Positions 6,923 through 15,184 of a stretch of DNA of 15,500 bases are shown here, piece by piece. Position numbers and translations under genes: made by a program. Each line of letters begins with the position of its first letter. Positions within the stretch are counted from its first letter, which is position 1. This DNA comes from Phycisphaerales bacterium. GTDB taxonomy: Bacteria; Planctomycetota; Phycisphaerae; Phycisphaerales; UBA1924. The stretch is from positions 1 through 15,500 of the forward strand of contig JAGVLZ010000285.1 in the NCBI GenBank assembly GCA_020054055.1, written 5' to 3'. Below the pieces are notes generated by a model. It was given only the letters and a program-made list of their open reading frames with translations, ran no database searches and was not told the origin of the DNA.

Positions 6923-8701
6923 ATGCGAAGTTGGCTTCTCACGCTCACCGTTGCCGCGGCCTTTGTTGCGCCCGCGGCGGCGCAGCAGATCCAGGTCGAG
7001 GAGTTCACGCTCGACAACGGCATGAAGTTCCTCCTCTACCCGCGCACCGAAGAACCGAACATCATCGCCGCGGGGTGGCTCGCCAAGGTGGGCTCGGTCA
7101 ACGAGCGCCCCGGCATCACGGGCATCAGCCACTTCTTCGAGCACATGATGTTCAAGGGGACGAACACCATCGGCACCAAGGAGCCGGAGAAGGACCTCGA
7201 GTTCCGCATGAAGCAGAAGGCGGCGCGGGACAAGATCCTCAGCATCACCTTCAACACCCAGTACCCGCGCTGGAAGGAAGGCGAGATCGACGACCCGTGG
7301 GACCCCTCGAACGACACCGATGAACTCTCCAAGGCCCGCGGCGAACTCACCACCCTCATGGAGGAGCACAAGAAGATCATCGTCAAGGACGAGTTCGACA
7401 AGGTCTACACCGAACTCGGCGCTTCGCAGATGAACGCCTTCACCTCGAACGATGTGACCTTCTACTTCATCAGCGTCCCGGCCAACAAGTTCGAGCTCTG
7501 GGCGTGGATGGAGAGTGACCGCCTGGTTGACTCCGTCTTCCGGGAGTTCTACTCCGAGCGAGACGTGGTTCACGAGGAGCGCCGCCTCCGCACCGAATCC
7601 ACTCCCACCGGCATCTTCCAGGAGCAGTTCGACGCGATGTTCTGGCAGTCGTCGCCCTACTCGTGGCCGGTGATCGGCTGGACGAGCGACCTGAACTCCT
7701 ACACCAAGGAGCAGGCCGAGGAATACTTCAACATCTACTACCGCCCCAACAACCTCGTCGGCGTGATCGTCGGCGACTTCAAGAGCGAAGAGATCAAGCC
7801 GGTGATCCAGCAGTATTTCGGGCGTCTTTCGCGCGGCCCGGTCGAGCCCCCGCCGGTGGTGACGCTCGAGATGAAGCAGATGGCCGAGCAGCGGATGTAC
7901 GCGGAGTGCGATTGCCAGCCGCAGATCGAGGTGCGATACAAGACGGTGCCGTTCGGTCACAAGGATTCCTACCCGCTCGAAGTGATGTCCGACGTGCTGA
8001 ACAGCCGCTCGGGGCGTCTCTACAAGTCGCTGATCGAGGGGAAGAAGATCGCCTCGACGGCAGCCGCGCAGGCGAGCGGGTTCTTCGGGGCAGCCAAGTA
8101 CGCCGGCTCGTTCTCGTTCAACTCCGAGACCAAGGGCGACGCGAAGCCCGAGCAACTCGAGGCCGCGTGGTACGAGGAACTCGACAAACTCCAGAAGGAG
8201 CCCGTCAGCGAGCGCGAACTGCTGAAGGTGAAGAACCAGACGATCGCGAATCAGTACCGCCGCCTTCAGAACAACTTTTTCATCATGGTGCAGTTGGGCA
8301 TCCTCGAGAACCTCGGCGGGTGGCGGCACATCAACGACGACTCGGCCAAGATTCAGGCCGTCACCGCCGAGGACGTGATGCGTGTCGCCAAGCAGTACTT
8401 TGAGAAGACCAACCGCTCGACGGCGATCTACACGCGATTGGCGAGCGCCGCGACCGAGGCCGAGGACCCCGAGTTCGCCGCGGTCAAGGAAAAGGTCGGC
8501 CCTCAGATGGCGGGGATGCTCAAGAAGCAACTCGACCAGATCAAGAAGGAAACCGATCTCGCCAAGTTGAAGCAAGCCTCCGAGCAGATGGCGCAGGCCA
8601 TCGGCGCCGGCCAGATCCCGCCTCAGATGGCCGATGGCGTCAAGTACATGCAGCAGAAACTGAACGAGCGCATCGCGGAACTCGAAAAGGGCGCGAAGTA
8701 G
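6923..8701 (+). CDS. M16 family zinc peptidase, catalytic subunit, exported
   Basis: This metallopeptidase of the pitrilysin/insulinase clan probably degrades peptides in the periplasm together with the next gene product. The start at 6923 is set by AAGGAG 8 bases upstream and by the signal peptide it yields, R2 then a hydrophobic core to A-A-A-Q (cleavage near residue 20). Longer in-frame starts add a proline-rich tail with no ribosome binding site. The inverted zinc motif is H70-F-F-E73-H74. The third zinc ligand is expected in VVHEER (E218 or E219). Between them is a charged, probably helical insertion of about 70 residues (81-150), known in one M16B subgroup. In the second M16 domain, R365 is kept, but the tyrosine of the usual Arg/Tyr substrate pair is Ser378. 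It therefore probably depends on its partner. Length is 592 residues. Confidence 0.92.
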   Translation: MRSWLLTLTVAAAFVAPAAAQQIQVEEFTLDNGMKFLLYPRTEEPNIIAAGWLAKVGSVNERPGITGISHFFEHMMFKGTNTIGTKEPEKDLEFRMKQKAARDKILSITFNTQYPRWKEGEIDDPWDPSNDTDELSKARGELTTLMEEHKKIIVKDEFDKVYTELGASQMNAFTSNDVTFYFISVPANKFELWAWMESDRLVDSVFREFYSERDVVHEERRLRTESTPTGIFQEQFDAMFWQSSPYSWPVIGWTSDLNSYTKEQAEEYFNIYYRPNNLVGVIVGDFKSEEIKPVIQQYFGRLSRGPVEPPPVVTLEMKQMAEQRMYAECDCQPQIEVRYKTVPFGHKDSYPLEVMSDVLNSRSGRLYKSLIEGKKIASTAAAQASGFFGAAKYAGSFSFNSETKGDAKPEQLEAAWYEELDKLQKEPVSERELLKVKNQTIANQYRRLQNNFFIMVQLGILENLGGWRHINDDSAKIQAVTAEDVMRVAKQYFEKTNRSTAIYTRLASAATEAEDPEFAAVKEKVGPQMAGMLKKQLDQIKKETDLAKLKQASEQMAQAIGAGQIPPQMADGVKYMQQKLNERIAELEKGAK

Positions 8702-8739
8702 CCCATCGCCGCACATCCACACACACGGAAACCACACAC

Positions 8740-10251
8740 ATGAAAAACTACACCACGAATCTCGTGCGCGGCGTGGCGATCCTCGCGGGCCTCTCGGCCT
8801 GCATCGCCGGCGCCGCCTTCGCCGACAGCGGCGCCGAACTCCCGAAGCGCCCGGAGTCGATCAACTTCAAGCCGCTGGAGTTCCAGCCGCCGAAGTCGGC
8901 CGACTACCGCCACGTTCTTTCCAACGGCGTGGCGGTCTACATGATCCCCTCGAAGGAGTTCCCGCTCATCAACGTCTCCTTCTCGTTCCGCTCCGGCGCG
9001 CACATCGAGGAGAAGCCCGGGGTCGCCCAGATCACGAGCGCGATGATCCGCCGCGGCGGGACGACCAGCAAGAGCGCGACCGACCTCGACGAGGAGTTCG
9101 ATTTTCTCGCGGCGAACGCGACCCCCGGCTCGCTGAACGCGCTGAAGTCGAACTTCGACGAGGCCTTCGCCCTGTACATGGACATGATCCGCAACCCGGG
9201 GTTCCAGGAGGACAAGGTCCGCGTCTACAAGGACGAGCAGATCGAGTCGATGAAGCAGCGCAACGATGATGCGGACAACATCCTCGCCCGCACCGGCGGC
9301 CTGCTCATGTGGGGCGATAAGCACCCCGAGGGGCGCGTCGTCACCAAGGACCAGTTCGAGGCGGTCACCATCGACGATATGAAGAAGTACCACGCCCGCG
9401 TCTACCAGCCGGGCAACCTCATCATCGGCATCACGGGGGATTTCGAGCAGCAGGAGATGATCTCGAAACTCGAATCGGCCTTCTCGGGCTGGGCAAAGGG
9501 CGAACCCGTCCCCGACCCCACCGACACGGACCATAAGTTCACGCCAGGTCTGTACTACGTCGAGAAGGATATTCCCCAGGGCAAGTTCGTCGTCACCTCG
9601 CGCGGCATCAAGCGCGATGATCCCGACGCCATCCCCTGCCTCGTGATGAACGACATCCTGGGCGGCGGCGGATTCACCTCGCGACTCATGAAGCGAATCC
9701 GCTCCGACGAGGGGCTCACCTACGGCGTCGGATCGGGATTCCAGACCCGCGTCTACTACCCCGGCACCTTCGGCGTCCGCACCTTCTCGAAGAACAAAAC
9801 GGTCGCGCTGACGGCGAAGATGGTCTACGAGGAACTCGACAAGATCCGCAACACCCCCGTCACGCAGGAAGAACTGGACGTCAGCAAGAAGTCCTTCATC
9901 GACACCTTCCCTCGCACCTTCGAGTCGAAGGTCGGGACGGTCAACGTCTTCATCGACGACGAATGGACCAGGCGCCCGGCGGACTACTGGCAGACCTACC
10001 GCGACAAGTTGAACGCCGTGACGATCGACGACGTGCGGAAGATGGCCCAGAAGCACATCGACCCCGCCAAGTTGATGATGCTCGTCGTCGGCAAGTGGAG
10101 CGAAGTTGCCCCGGGCGATCCGAACGAGACGCGCGATTCGCACAAGGCGAACATGGCCATGCTCCCCGGCGGCCAGAACCCCACGCGACTCCCCCTCCTC
10201 GACCCGCTGACGCAGCAGCCGCTGCCGATGGAAGAGGCGACGAAGCCGTAA
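8740..10251 (+). CDS. M16 family non-catalytic partner subunit, exported or lipoprotein
   Basis: A 503-residue M16 protein that has lost the zinc site: where HxxEH should stand it reads Q97-I-T-S-A101. It keeps the second-domain Arg315/Tyr328 pair (SRLMKRIRSDEGLTY) that positions substrate carbonyls. This is the complement of the upstream gene and matches heterodimeric bacterial M16B enzymes, in which one subunit supplies zinc and the other the Arg/Tyr pair. The signal sequence contains a possible lipobox, L18-S-A-C21, so the protein may be an outer- or inner-membrane lipoprotein; cleavage at A-F-A/D (about 28) by signal peptidase I is the alternative. It starts 38 bp after its partner with a weak GGAA ribosome binding site, and the operon ends at the hairpin at 10278-10311. 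Confidence 0.9.
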   Translation: MKNYTTNLVRGVAILAGLSACIAGAAFADSGAELPKRPESINFKPLEFQPPKSADYRHVLSNGVAVYMIPSKEFPLINVSFSFRSGAHIEEKPGVAQITSAMIRRGGTTSKSATDLDEEFDFLAANATPGSLNALKSNFDEAFALYMDMIRNPGFQEDKVRVYKDEQIESMKQRNDDADNILARTGGLLMWGDKHPEGRVVTKDQFEAVTIDDMKKYHARVYQPGNLIIGITGDFEQQEMISKLESAFSGWAKGEPVPDPTDTDHKFTPGLYYVEKDIPQGKFVVTSRGIKRDDPDAIPCLVMNDILGGGGFTSRLMKRIRSDEGLTYGVGSGFQTRVYYPGTFGVRTFSKNKTVALTAKMVYEELDKIRNTPVTQEELDVSKKSFIDTFPRTFESKVGTVNVFIDDEWTRRPADYWQTYRDKLNAVTIDDVRKMAQKHIDPAKLMMLVVGKWSEVAPGDPNETRDSHKANMAMLPGGQNPTRLPLLDPLTQQPLPMEEATKP

Positions 10252-10277
10252 GCCGCCCTCAGTCTTATTGACGAACC

Positions 10278-10311
10278 CAAACCCGGGGACGCAGGTCTCC
10301 GGGTTTGTTTT
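10278..10311 (+). terminator. Intrinsic terminator of the M16 operon
   Basis: Starting 27 bp after the stop codon at 10251 is a 13-bp stem (10278-10290 with 10295-10307, one G-U pair) around the loop GCAG, followed by TTTT (10308-10311). Stem strength, loop size and T run all fit a rho-independent terminator for plus-strand transcription. There is no matching T run on the minus strand, so it is probably one-directional. The stem contains a CCCGGG at 10282-10287, the predicted target of the restriction module. Confidence 0.87.
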
Positions 10312-10322
10312 CAATGATTCAA

Positions 10323-10346
10323 CTCCGCGTTCTCTGCGCCTCCGCG
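10323..10346. repeat. GC-rich tandem repeat of about 8 bp in a convergent intergenic gap
   Basis: Three adjoining 8-base units read CTCCGCGT, TCTCTGCG and CCTCCGCG. On the minus strand they form alternating CGCGGAG/CGCAGAG blocks, flanked by GTTCTC and GAGAAC. The run lies between the M16 terminator and the ABC permease stop. It resembles the '(A)CGCAGAG'-type intergenic repeats that I recall from several unrelated bacterial phyla. If so, many copies should be present elsewhere in this genome. Function unknown. Confidence 0.5.
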
Positions 10347-10353
10347 TGAGAAC

Positions 10354-11595
10354 TCAGAAATCCCGCCGGCAGAACACCCACGCGGCGATCCCCAGCACGA
10401 AAGCCTCGAACGCGAGCGACGTGCCGATGATCCACCACTCCGTCCGCGCCTGGATGGCGCCGCGCATCTTCCGGCCGACGGTGTTGTCGTCGATGCGCGG
10501 ATCGTCCGCGCTGACATCGGCGTTCAGGTCCGGCTGCTCATCATCTTCCGGCGGCGCCATGTACTGCTCGAGTTTCCCGTAGTCGACGATGTACCGCTCC
10601 ATCAGCGCGGTCGTCTCGCCGGTCTTGGGGAGCGCGGTCTTGAGGCCGAAGACCATGCCGTGCCACCACCGCACCTTGCCGGCCGTTCCTTGCATCTCGG
10701 CGAGGCGCTTCTCGAGCCGGGCCAGCCGTTCGCGCTGCTCCTTAAGTTTCGATTCCTCGGACGTGGAGGCTCCGTCGGTCTTCTTCATCGCCCACTTCAA
10801 CCCGGCGAGCAGTCCCCCTTCTTTGGGACGTTCCGGCTCGATGCCCGACGCCTGAGGCGTCGGATCGCTCTCCGTGCGCGCCCCCGTCTCCGCGATGGTT
10901 TTCTTCAGGTTCTCGATGCGTTCGGCCTGGCGCGCGCTCCGCTCCTCCATGCCGATCCTGACCGTGAGCAGGCCGAGGTCGGAGGTGTTGACGATAAAGA
11001 TCAGCCCCCAGGCGAGCAGCGTGAGCATGAGGGCCGCGATGGTCGATCGCCACAGCGTCCCGATCAGCACCGAGATGGAGAAGAGGTACGAAAAGACCAG
11101 GACGACGATCGGGACCGCGAGGAAGATCGCGGGGATCCACCCGCCGCCGCGGAAGCCGATGACGAGGAAGGATGCGAGCGTGAAGATGCCCACCTGCAAG
11201 CCGACAAAGAGGAGCGCCGCGACATATTTCGTCACGAAGAGCCGCAGCCGGCCGATCGGCTTGGAGAGCGTCAGTTCGATCGCCCCGCCCGCGAGGAAGT
11301 CGGGGAAGATGCTCGCGGTCGAGACCAGGGCGAGGATCATCGCGATCCAGGTCAGCCACATGCCGAGGCCGAGGTTGACGAAGAAAAGTTTGTGAAACTC
11401 TTCCGCCGGGATGATGCTCGTCGAGAGCCACGGCAACTCCGCCGTCCACCACAACACGGTCAGGCCGCGCTCATTGTTCCCGAGCATCGCGAAGATGGCC
11501 ACGACCAAGCCCGAGATCACGAGCGTGAACCAGAACAGTCGCTTGGCGTTCAGTTCGCGGTAGGCATCGAGCAGGAGTGCGAATGTCTGGTTCAT
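10354..11595 (-). CDS. ABC-2 type transporter permease with large coiled-coil loop
   Basis: The 413-residue inner-membrane partner of the ATPase encoded just before it. Six hydrophobic segments are seen at about 20-38, 70-97, 124-148, 153-181, 184-204 and 387-408. Helices 1-5 and the region DFLAGGAIELTLSKPIGR (99-116) fit the ABC-2 permease family used in drug, lipid or polysaccharide export and in gliding/nitrous-oxide type systems. Unusually, helices 5 and 6 are separated by about 180 residues. These include two heptad-like charged segments (about 215-238 and 277-302) and an acidic patch (349-370). With both termini inside, this loop would lie outside the membrane. Its ATG overlaps the ATPase stop as ATGA, implying translational coupling. 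Cargo cannot be deduced. Confidence 0.87.
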   Translation of the reverse strand: MNQTFALLLDAYRELNAKRLFWFTLVISGLVVAIFAMLGNNERGLTVLWWTAELPWLSTSIIPAEEFHKLFFVNLGLGMWLTWIAMILALVSTASIFPDFLAGGAIELTLSKPIGRLRLFVTKYVAALLFVGLQVGIFTLASFLVIGFRGGGWIPAIFLAVPIVVLVFSYLFSISVLIGTLWRSTIAALMLTLLAWGLIFIVNTSDLGLLTVRIGMEERSARQAERIENLKKTIAETGARTESDPTPQASGIEPERPKEGGLLAGLKWAMKKTDGASTSEESKLKEQRERLARLEKRLAEMQGTAGKVRWWHGMVFGLKTALPKTGETTALMERYIVDYGKLEQYMAPPEDDEQPDLNADVSADDPRIDDNTVGRKMRGAIQARTEWWIIGTSLAFEAFVLGIAAWVFCRRDF

Positions 11596-12560
11596 CGGCT
11601 GGCCCCCGGCTTCAGCGTCGCCCCGGTGCTCGGATCGGTGACCGCCTGCATGAAGAGGTCCTCGAGCGAAGGCCGCATCGGCTTCATCGAGCGGATCACC
11701 GCCCCCTGCCCCCGCAACGAGTCGATCAGCGGCTGCACTCGCTGCGCGTCCGCCGTCGCCACCGTCAGAATCGACCCTTTGACGAAGACCGATTCACCCG
11801 TCGGCAGCGCGGCGGGCAACACGACCGCGTTCCCTATCGAGTCGGCCTCGATCTCGTACCGCTCCTGCCCCTTCGTCAGACTTTCGATCGTCCCCTGCGA
11901 CGCCACCACCCCCTGTACCAGGATCGCGACGCGGTCGCAGACCATCTCCAGTTCGCTGAGCAGGTGGCTGTTGATGAGCACCGTCTTTCCTCGCTGCTTC
12001 ATCTCGACGAGGATGTTCCGGATGTCGCGCCGTCCCACGGGGTCCACGCCGTCCGTCGGCTCGTCGAGCAGCACGAGGTCGGGGTCGTTCATCAGCGCCT
12101 GCGCGATGCCGATGCGCTGGCGCATCCCCTTTGAGTACCCCTTCACCTTCTTGTTCGCCCACTCGCGCATGCCGACGAGTTCGAGGAGTTCGGGGGCGCG
12201 ACGCCTGCGCTCGGCTCGCGGCACGTTCGCCATCGAGGCGAAGAAATCGAGCACCTGCCCGCCGGTCAGGTAGTCCGGGAAGCGGTGGTGCTCCGGCAGG
12301 TACCCGACGCGCGACAGTGTCGCCTTGTTCCCCACCGGCTCGCCAAGCATGTGCCCGGCGCAGGCAGTGGGGGAGATGACCGTCATCAGGATTTTGACGA
12401 GCGTGCTCTTCCCCGCGCCGTTCGGGCCGAGCAGACCGAAGATTTCACCTTTGCCGACGTGCATGTCGATGCCGCGCAGCGCGTGAACCTTGCCGCGATA
12501 CGTCTTGGCGACACCGCGAAGGTCAAGCGCAAGATCGGCGGTGGCGGTCCTGGTGGTCAT
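11592..12560 (-). CDS. ABC transporter ATP-binding protein
   Basis: A 322-residue cytoplasmic ATPase that powers the ABC-2 permease encoded next. All signature elements are present: Walker A GPNGAGKST (45-53), signature YSKGMRQR (142-149), Walker B LVLLDEP (162-168) with catalytic Glu167, D-loop GVDP, and the switch His199. The signature has S-K-G-M in place of the common S-G-G-Q, as is frequent in ABC-2 exporters of the CcmA/GldA/NatA group. A C-terminal extension of about 90 residues (from about 230) is also usual there. The start at 12560 overlaps the symporter stop as ATGA and its own stop overlaps the permease start in the same way, so the three genes form one tightly coupled unit. The transported substrate is unknown. 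Confidence 0.95.
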   Translation of the reverse strand: MTTRTATADLALDLRGVAKTYRGKVHALRGIDMHVGKGEIFGLLGPNGAGKSTLVKILMTVISPTACAGHMLGEPVGNKATLSRVGYLPEHHRFPDYLTGGQVLDFFASMANVPRAERRRRAPELLELVGMREWANKKVKGYSKGMRQRIGIAQALMNDPDLVLLDEPTDGVDPVGRRDIRNILVEMKQRGKTVLINSHLLSELEMVCDRVAILVQGVVASQGTIESLTKGQERYEIEADSIGNAVVLPAALPTGESVFVKGSILTVATADAQRVQPLIDSLRGQGAVIRSMKPMRPSLEDLFMQAVTDPSTGATLKPGASR

Positions 12561-14170
12561 GCAGCCTCATTATGCGGAATTGGCACGTCCGCCTTCCGCC
12601 CGTCGCCCGCCGGCTTGTTTCCGATCACGCACACCACGAACGCGCCCCCCGTCGCGATCACCATGCGCCAGGGGAACGCGAGCCTCAACTCTTCAAGTCC
12701 CACCCATCCGGCCCACTGCCGAAACACCATCGGCTCCATCGCGAGCGTGAGGAGGAAGCCGGTCGCGAGGGCCGCCAGCACGCTCGTTGTGCTTCCTCGG
12801 TGCGTGAAGAGCGCGCACACGAACACCGCGAGCAACCCGGTGTACGCGTACACCATGACCCCCAGCGCAAACTCCAGGAGCGTCGTCCGCTCGTCCTCCT
12901 CCGCCTGCCACCACACGCACAGCGCCGCGAACAGCCCCAGCACCACTCCCCATCCCACCACACCCAGCCGAGCGGCCATCAAATAATGCCGCTCGTCCCT
13001 CCCAGGCCGCATCCTCTTGTAAAAATCACTCACAAACGTTGACGACATCGCGTTGAGCGCCGAGTTCAGGCTCGTCAACCCGATCGCGAAGAGCCCGGCG
13101 ATCATCAGCCCCGAAAGCCCCGCCGGCATCTCGGAGGTGATGAACAGGAGAAACACCTTTTCACCTTCGGGCGCGGCCCCCACCGGCGCGGCCTCACCCA
13201 TCAAGTCGGGCCGCTTGTGAAACACAAAGAGCAGCAGCCCCAGCACCATGAACACGAGCACAACGGGGATGCCGATCAACTGCGACCAGATCACCGAGCC
13301 GCTCGCCTTCAACGGAGACTTGCATGTCAGCATCCTCTGCACCAGGTCCTGGTCCGTCCCCAGCGCGGCAAGATTGAAGAGCGCGAATCCCGTCAGCGCG
13401 GTCCACAACGTGAACGGCACTCCCGGATCGAGCGTGGTGCGGACCACCGCCAACTTGGAACCGCCGTCCGCACCGGCAGTCCGCAGCGCCGCCGCCACTT
13501 CCCCGATCGGCGCCGGGATGCGTGCGAGCAGCACGATCATCGCCGTGACAATCGCACCAACGAAGAAGACCGTCTGCACCACGTCGGCCCAGATCACGCT
13601 CTCGATCCCCCCGGCGATCGTGTACGCGATCCCCGCCGCGGACAGCGCCGCGACGCCGATCAACAGGTGCATCGGCTCGATATCTCCCCAAACGATGAAC
13701 GACAGCGCGTGGGCTGCGATGTAAACCCGCGCGCCACTCGCGAACACACGGCCGATCATGAACATGGCACTGGCGGCGCGGCGCGCGCCGTTGCCGTATC
13801 GCACACCGAGCAGTTCATACACAGTTGTCACGCGGTGCTTGTAGAACGCGGGGATGAACACCAGCGCCACCACCACCGCCGCGACGATTGTCCCAAGTGT
13901 TGCCGAGAGATAGGTCAGGTCGCTCTCATACGCCTGCTGCGGCCCGCCGATGAAGGTCGCCGCCGAGAGGCTCGTCGCCAGCACCGAGATCGCGACCGCC
14001 CACGAGGGCATCGCCCGTCCGCCAAGAAAATAATCCTGAGAGTTCGTGACCCGGCGGGAGACCCACACCCCCGTGCCCACGAGCAGCGCGAAGTACAGCC
14101 CGAGCACGACCCAATCCAATCCGCCGAATCCGCCCGCGGCTAGAACCATCTGTTGCAACCTTCCGCCCAT
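12557..14170 (-). CDS. Sodium:solute symporter family protein
   Basis: A 537-residue inner-membrane protein with about 13 hydrophobic helices, of the SSS family (sodium-driven uptake of sugars, amino acids, urea or similar solutes). Near the N-terminus are the family features SQDYFLGGRAMPSWAVAIS (44-62) and the following LATSLSAATFIGGP, where backbone and serine/threonine contacts to sodium are expected. Later, GGIESVIWADVVQ lies in the conserved mid-region signature. The substrate cannot be read from the sequence. The ATG at 14170 is the longest start. An alternative ATG at 14149 has GGAAGG 9 bases upstream, and a TATAGA box only 9 bases before 14170 would make the second start attractive. 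It is the first gene of the operon with the ABC ATPase and permease (4-bp overlap) and diverges from the MauE-like gene. Confidence 0.9.
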   Translation of the reverse strand: MGGRLQQMVLAAGGFGGLDWVVLGLYFALLVGTGVWVSRRVTNSQDYFLGGRAMPSWAVAISVLATSLSAATFIGGPQQAYESDLTYLSATLGTIVAAVVVALVFIPAFYKHRVTTVYELLGVRYGNGARRAASAMFMIGRVFASGARVYIAAHALSFIVWGDIEPMHLLIGVAALSAAGIAYTIAGGIESVIWADVVQTVFFVGAIVTAMIVLLARIPAPIGEVAAALRTAGADGGSKLAVVRTTLDPGVPFTLWTALTGFALFNLAALGTDQDLVQRMLTCKSPLKASGSVIWSQLIGIPVVLVFMVLGLLLFVFHKRPDLMGEAAPVGAAPEGEKVFLLFITSEMPAGLSGLMIAGLFAIGLTSLNSALNAMSSTFVSDFYKRMRPGRDERHYLMAARLGVVGWGVVLGLFAALCVWWQAEEDERTTLLEFALGVMVYAYTGLLAVFVCALFTHRGSTTSVLAALATGFLLTLAMEPMVFRQWAGWVGLEELRLAFPWRMVIATGGAFVVCVIGNKPAGDGRKADVPIPHNEAA

Positions 14171-14209
14171 GCCGATCTATAGTCAAAGCCCTCAACCCAA
14201 GGACCACCG
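14171..14209. promoter_or_regulatory. Compact divergent promoter region
   Basis: Only 39 bp separate the symporter and MauE-like start codons. A central TATA core can be read as TATAGT (14178-14183) rightwards and TATAGA (14181-14176) leftwards. For the plus strand a weak -35, TTGCAA at 14153-14158, sits 19 bp away, inside the symporter's first codons. AAGGA just before the ATG at 14210 is a good ribosome binding site. Opposed promoters sharing one core could interfere with each other. The -10 assignments are by eye only. Confidence 0.35.
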
Positions 14210-15178
14210 ATGACCCAGCCCGCCTCGCCGACTACCCCCCCTTCGCCCGCCGCGGTGGTTCGCACCGCCGCTCTGATCGCTGCGCTGCTCATCGCGGGGC
14301 TCCTGTTCTTCACGGGCTACGCCAAGGCCGCATATCCGAATCCGAAGGACATCCAGGTCGAGCACCTGGACGTGACGATCGCCGGCCCGACCTTCGACCG
14401 CGCCGTCGCCGGGATCGAGGCGGCCATCGCCGTCATCATCATCGGCCTGCACCGCAAGTGGCCTGCATGGATCCTGAGCGCCCTTTTCTTCGGCGCCCTC
14501 GCCGGATACTCCTTCTTCAAGAGTTGGCACGGCGAGTCCTGCGGCTGCTTCTCCAAGATGTTCGACCCGCCTCCATATTCGATGTTCGCGGTCGATGCGC
14601 TCATCGTGGCGATCTCGCTGGGTCTCACGGCCGCGCTCCGCGCGCCGCGCGTGCTGCTGCCGCTCTCGATCGTGGGAGTGCTTGTTGCCGCTGGAGCCGG
14701 GTGGGCCGCGTCGGATATGACGACCCCGCCACGGCGTTCTGAACCGCCACCGGAAGCGAACAACAAACTCGCCCACACGAGACTGCTTGAATCCGAGCCA
14801 ATGAAAGACATCCGTGAGCAGCCCGAGGGTGGCCCCGCCTGGCTCGTCTGCGCGTTCGACCCGACGTGTCACATTTGCGAGGCGATGAAGCCGCTCATCG
14901 ACTTCAAGCGCGAAGAACTCGCCGAGACGAACGATCCCATCCTTCAGATTCGGGAGTTTGAGGTCCCGAGGATGGAAACGGAACTGGGCATCCAGCAGTG
15001 GACGTGGGAAACGCCGACCATCTTTGTCGTCCAGGACGGCAAGATCACCAAACTCTGGAGCGGAAAGGTCCTCGAAGACTTCACCCCCGAACGCTTCCAG
15101 GAGGTCTACGACACGCTCTCCGCCGGCGGCTACCCACCGGAAGATGCCCCGCCGCTGACCGCACCGGCGAAGAAGTAG
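14210..15178 (+). CDS. MauE/DoxX-like membrane protein fused to a thioredoxin-like domain
   Basis: This 322-residue protein combines two parts. The N-terminal half has four hydrophobic helices (about 18-38, 65-80, 87-103, 124-143, with a fifth at 147-167). It also has the motif E-S-C111-G-C113-F in the loop after helix 3, typical of MauE-type proteins, which belong with membrane thiol-disulfide systems. The C-terminal half (about 200-300) looks like a thioredoxin fold: hydrophobic strand AWLVCAFDPT, then redox-type C220-H-I-C223, and a W-E-T-P-T-I-F-V stretch holding the expected cis-proline. With five helices its side is not certain; an envelope-facing domain is inferred. A likely role is passing electrons across the inner membrane to envelope thiols. 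AAGGA before the ATG at 14210 supports the start. It is divergent from the symporter gene. Confidence 0.78.
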   Translation: MTQPASPTTPPSPAAVVRTAALIAALLIAGLLFFTGYAKAAYPNPKDIQVEHLDVTIAGPTFDRAVAGIEAAIAVIIIGLHRKWPAWILSALFFGALAGYSFFKSWHGESCGCFSKMFDPPPYSMFAVDALIVAISLGLTAALRAPRVLLPLSIVGVLVAAGAGWAASDMTTPPRRSEPPPEANNKLAHTRLLESEPMKDIREQPEGGPAWLVCAFDPTCHICEAMKPLIDFKREELAETNDPILQIREFEVPRMETELGIQQWTWETPTIFVVQDGKITKLWSGKVLEDFTPERFQEVYDTLSAGGYPPEDAPPLTAPAKK

Positions 15179-15184
15179 GCGCTC

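Noticed and set aside
6416..10314. Two very long minus-strand reading frames (773 and 563 residues) opposite the M16 genes
   Set aside because: They are low-complexity Arg/Leu/Asp/Val-rich shadows caused by high third-position GC, with no recognisable domain. The plus-strand frames have signal peptides, motifs and ribosome binding sites.
10660..14143. Long plus-strand frames opposite the ABC and symporter genes
   Set aside because: Their translations are Arg/Asp/Gln/His-rich with no motifs; the minus-strand genes there are complete and recognisable.
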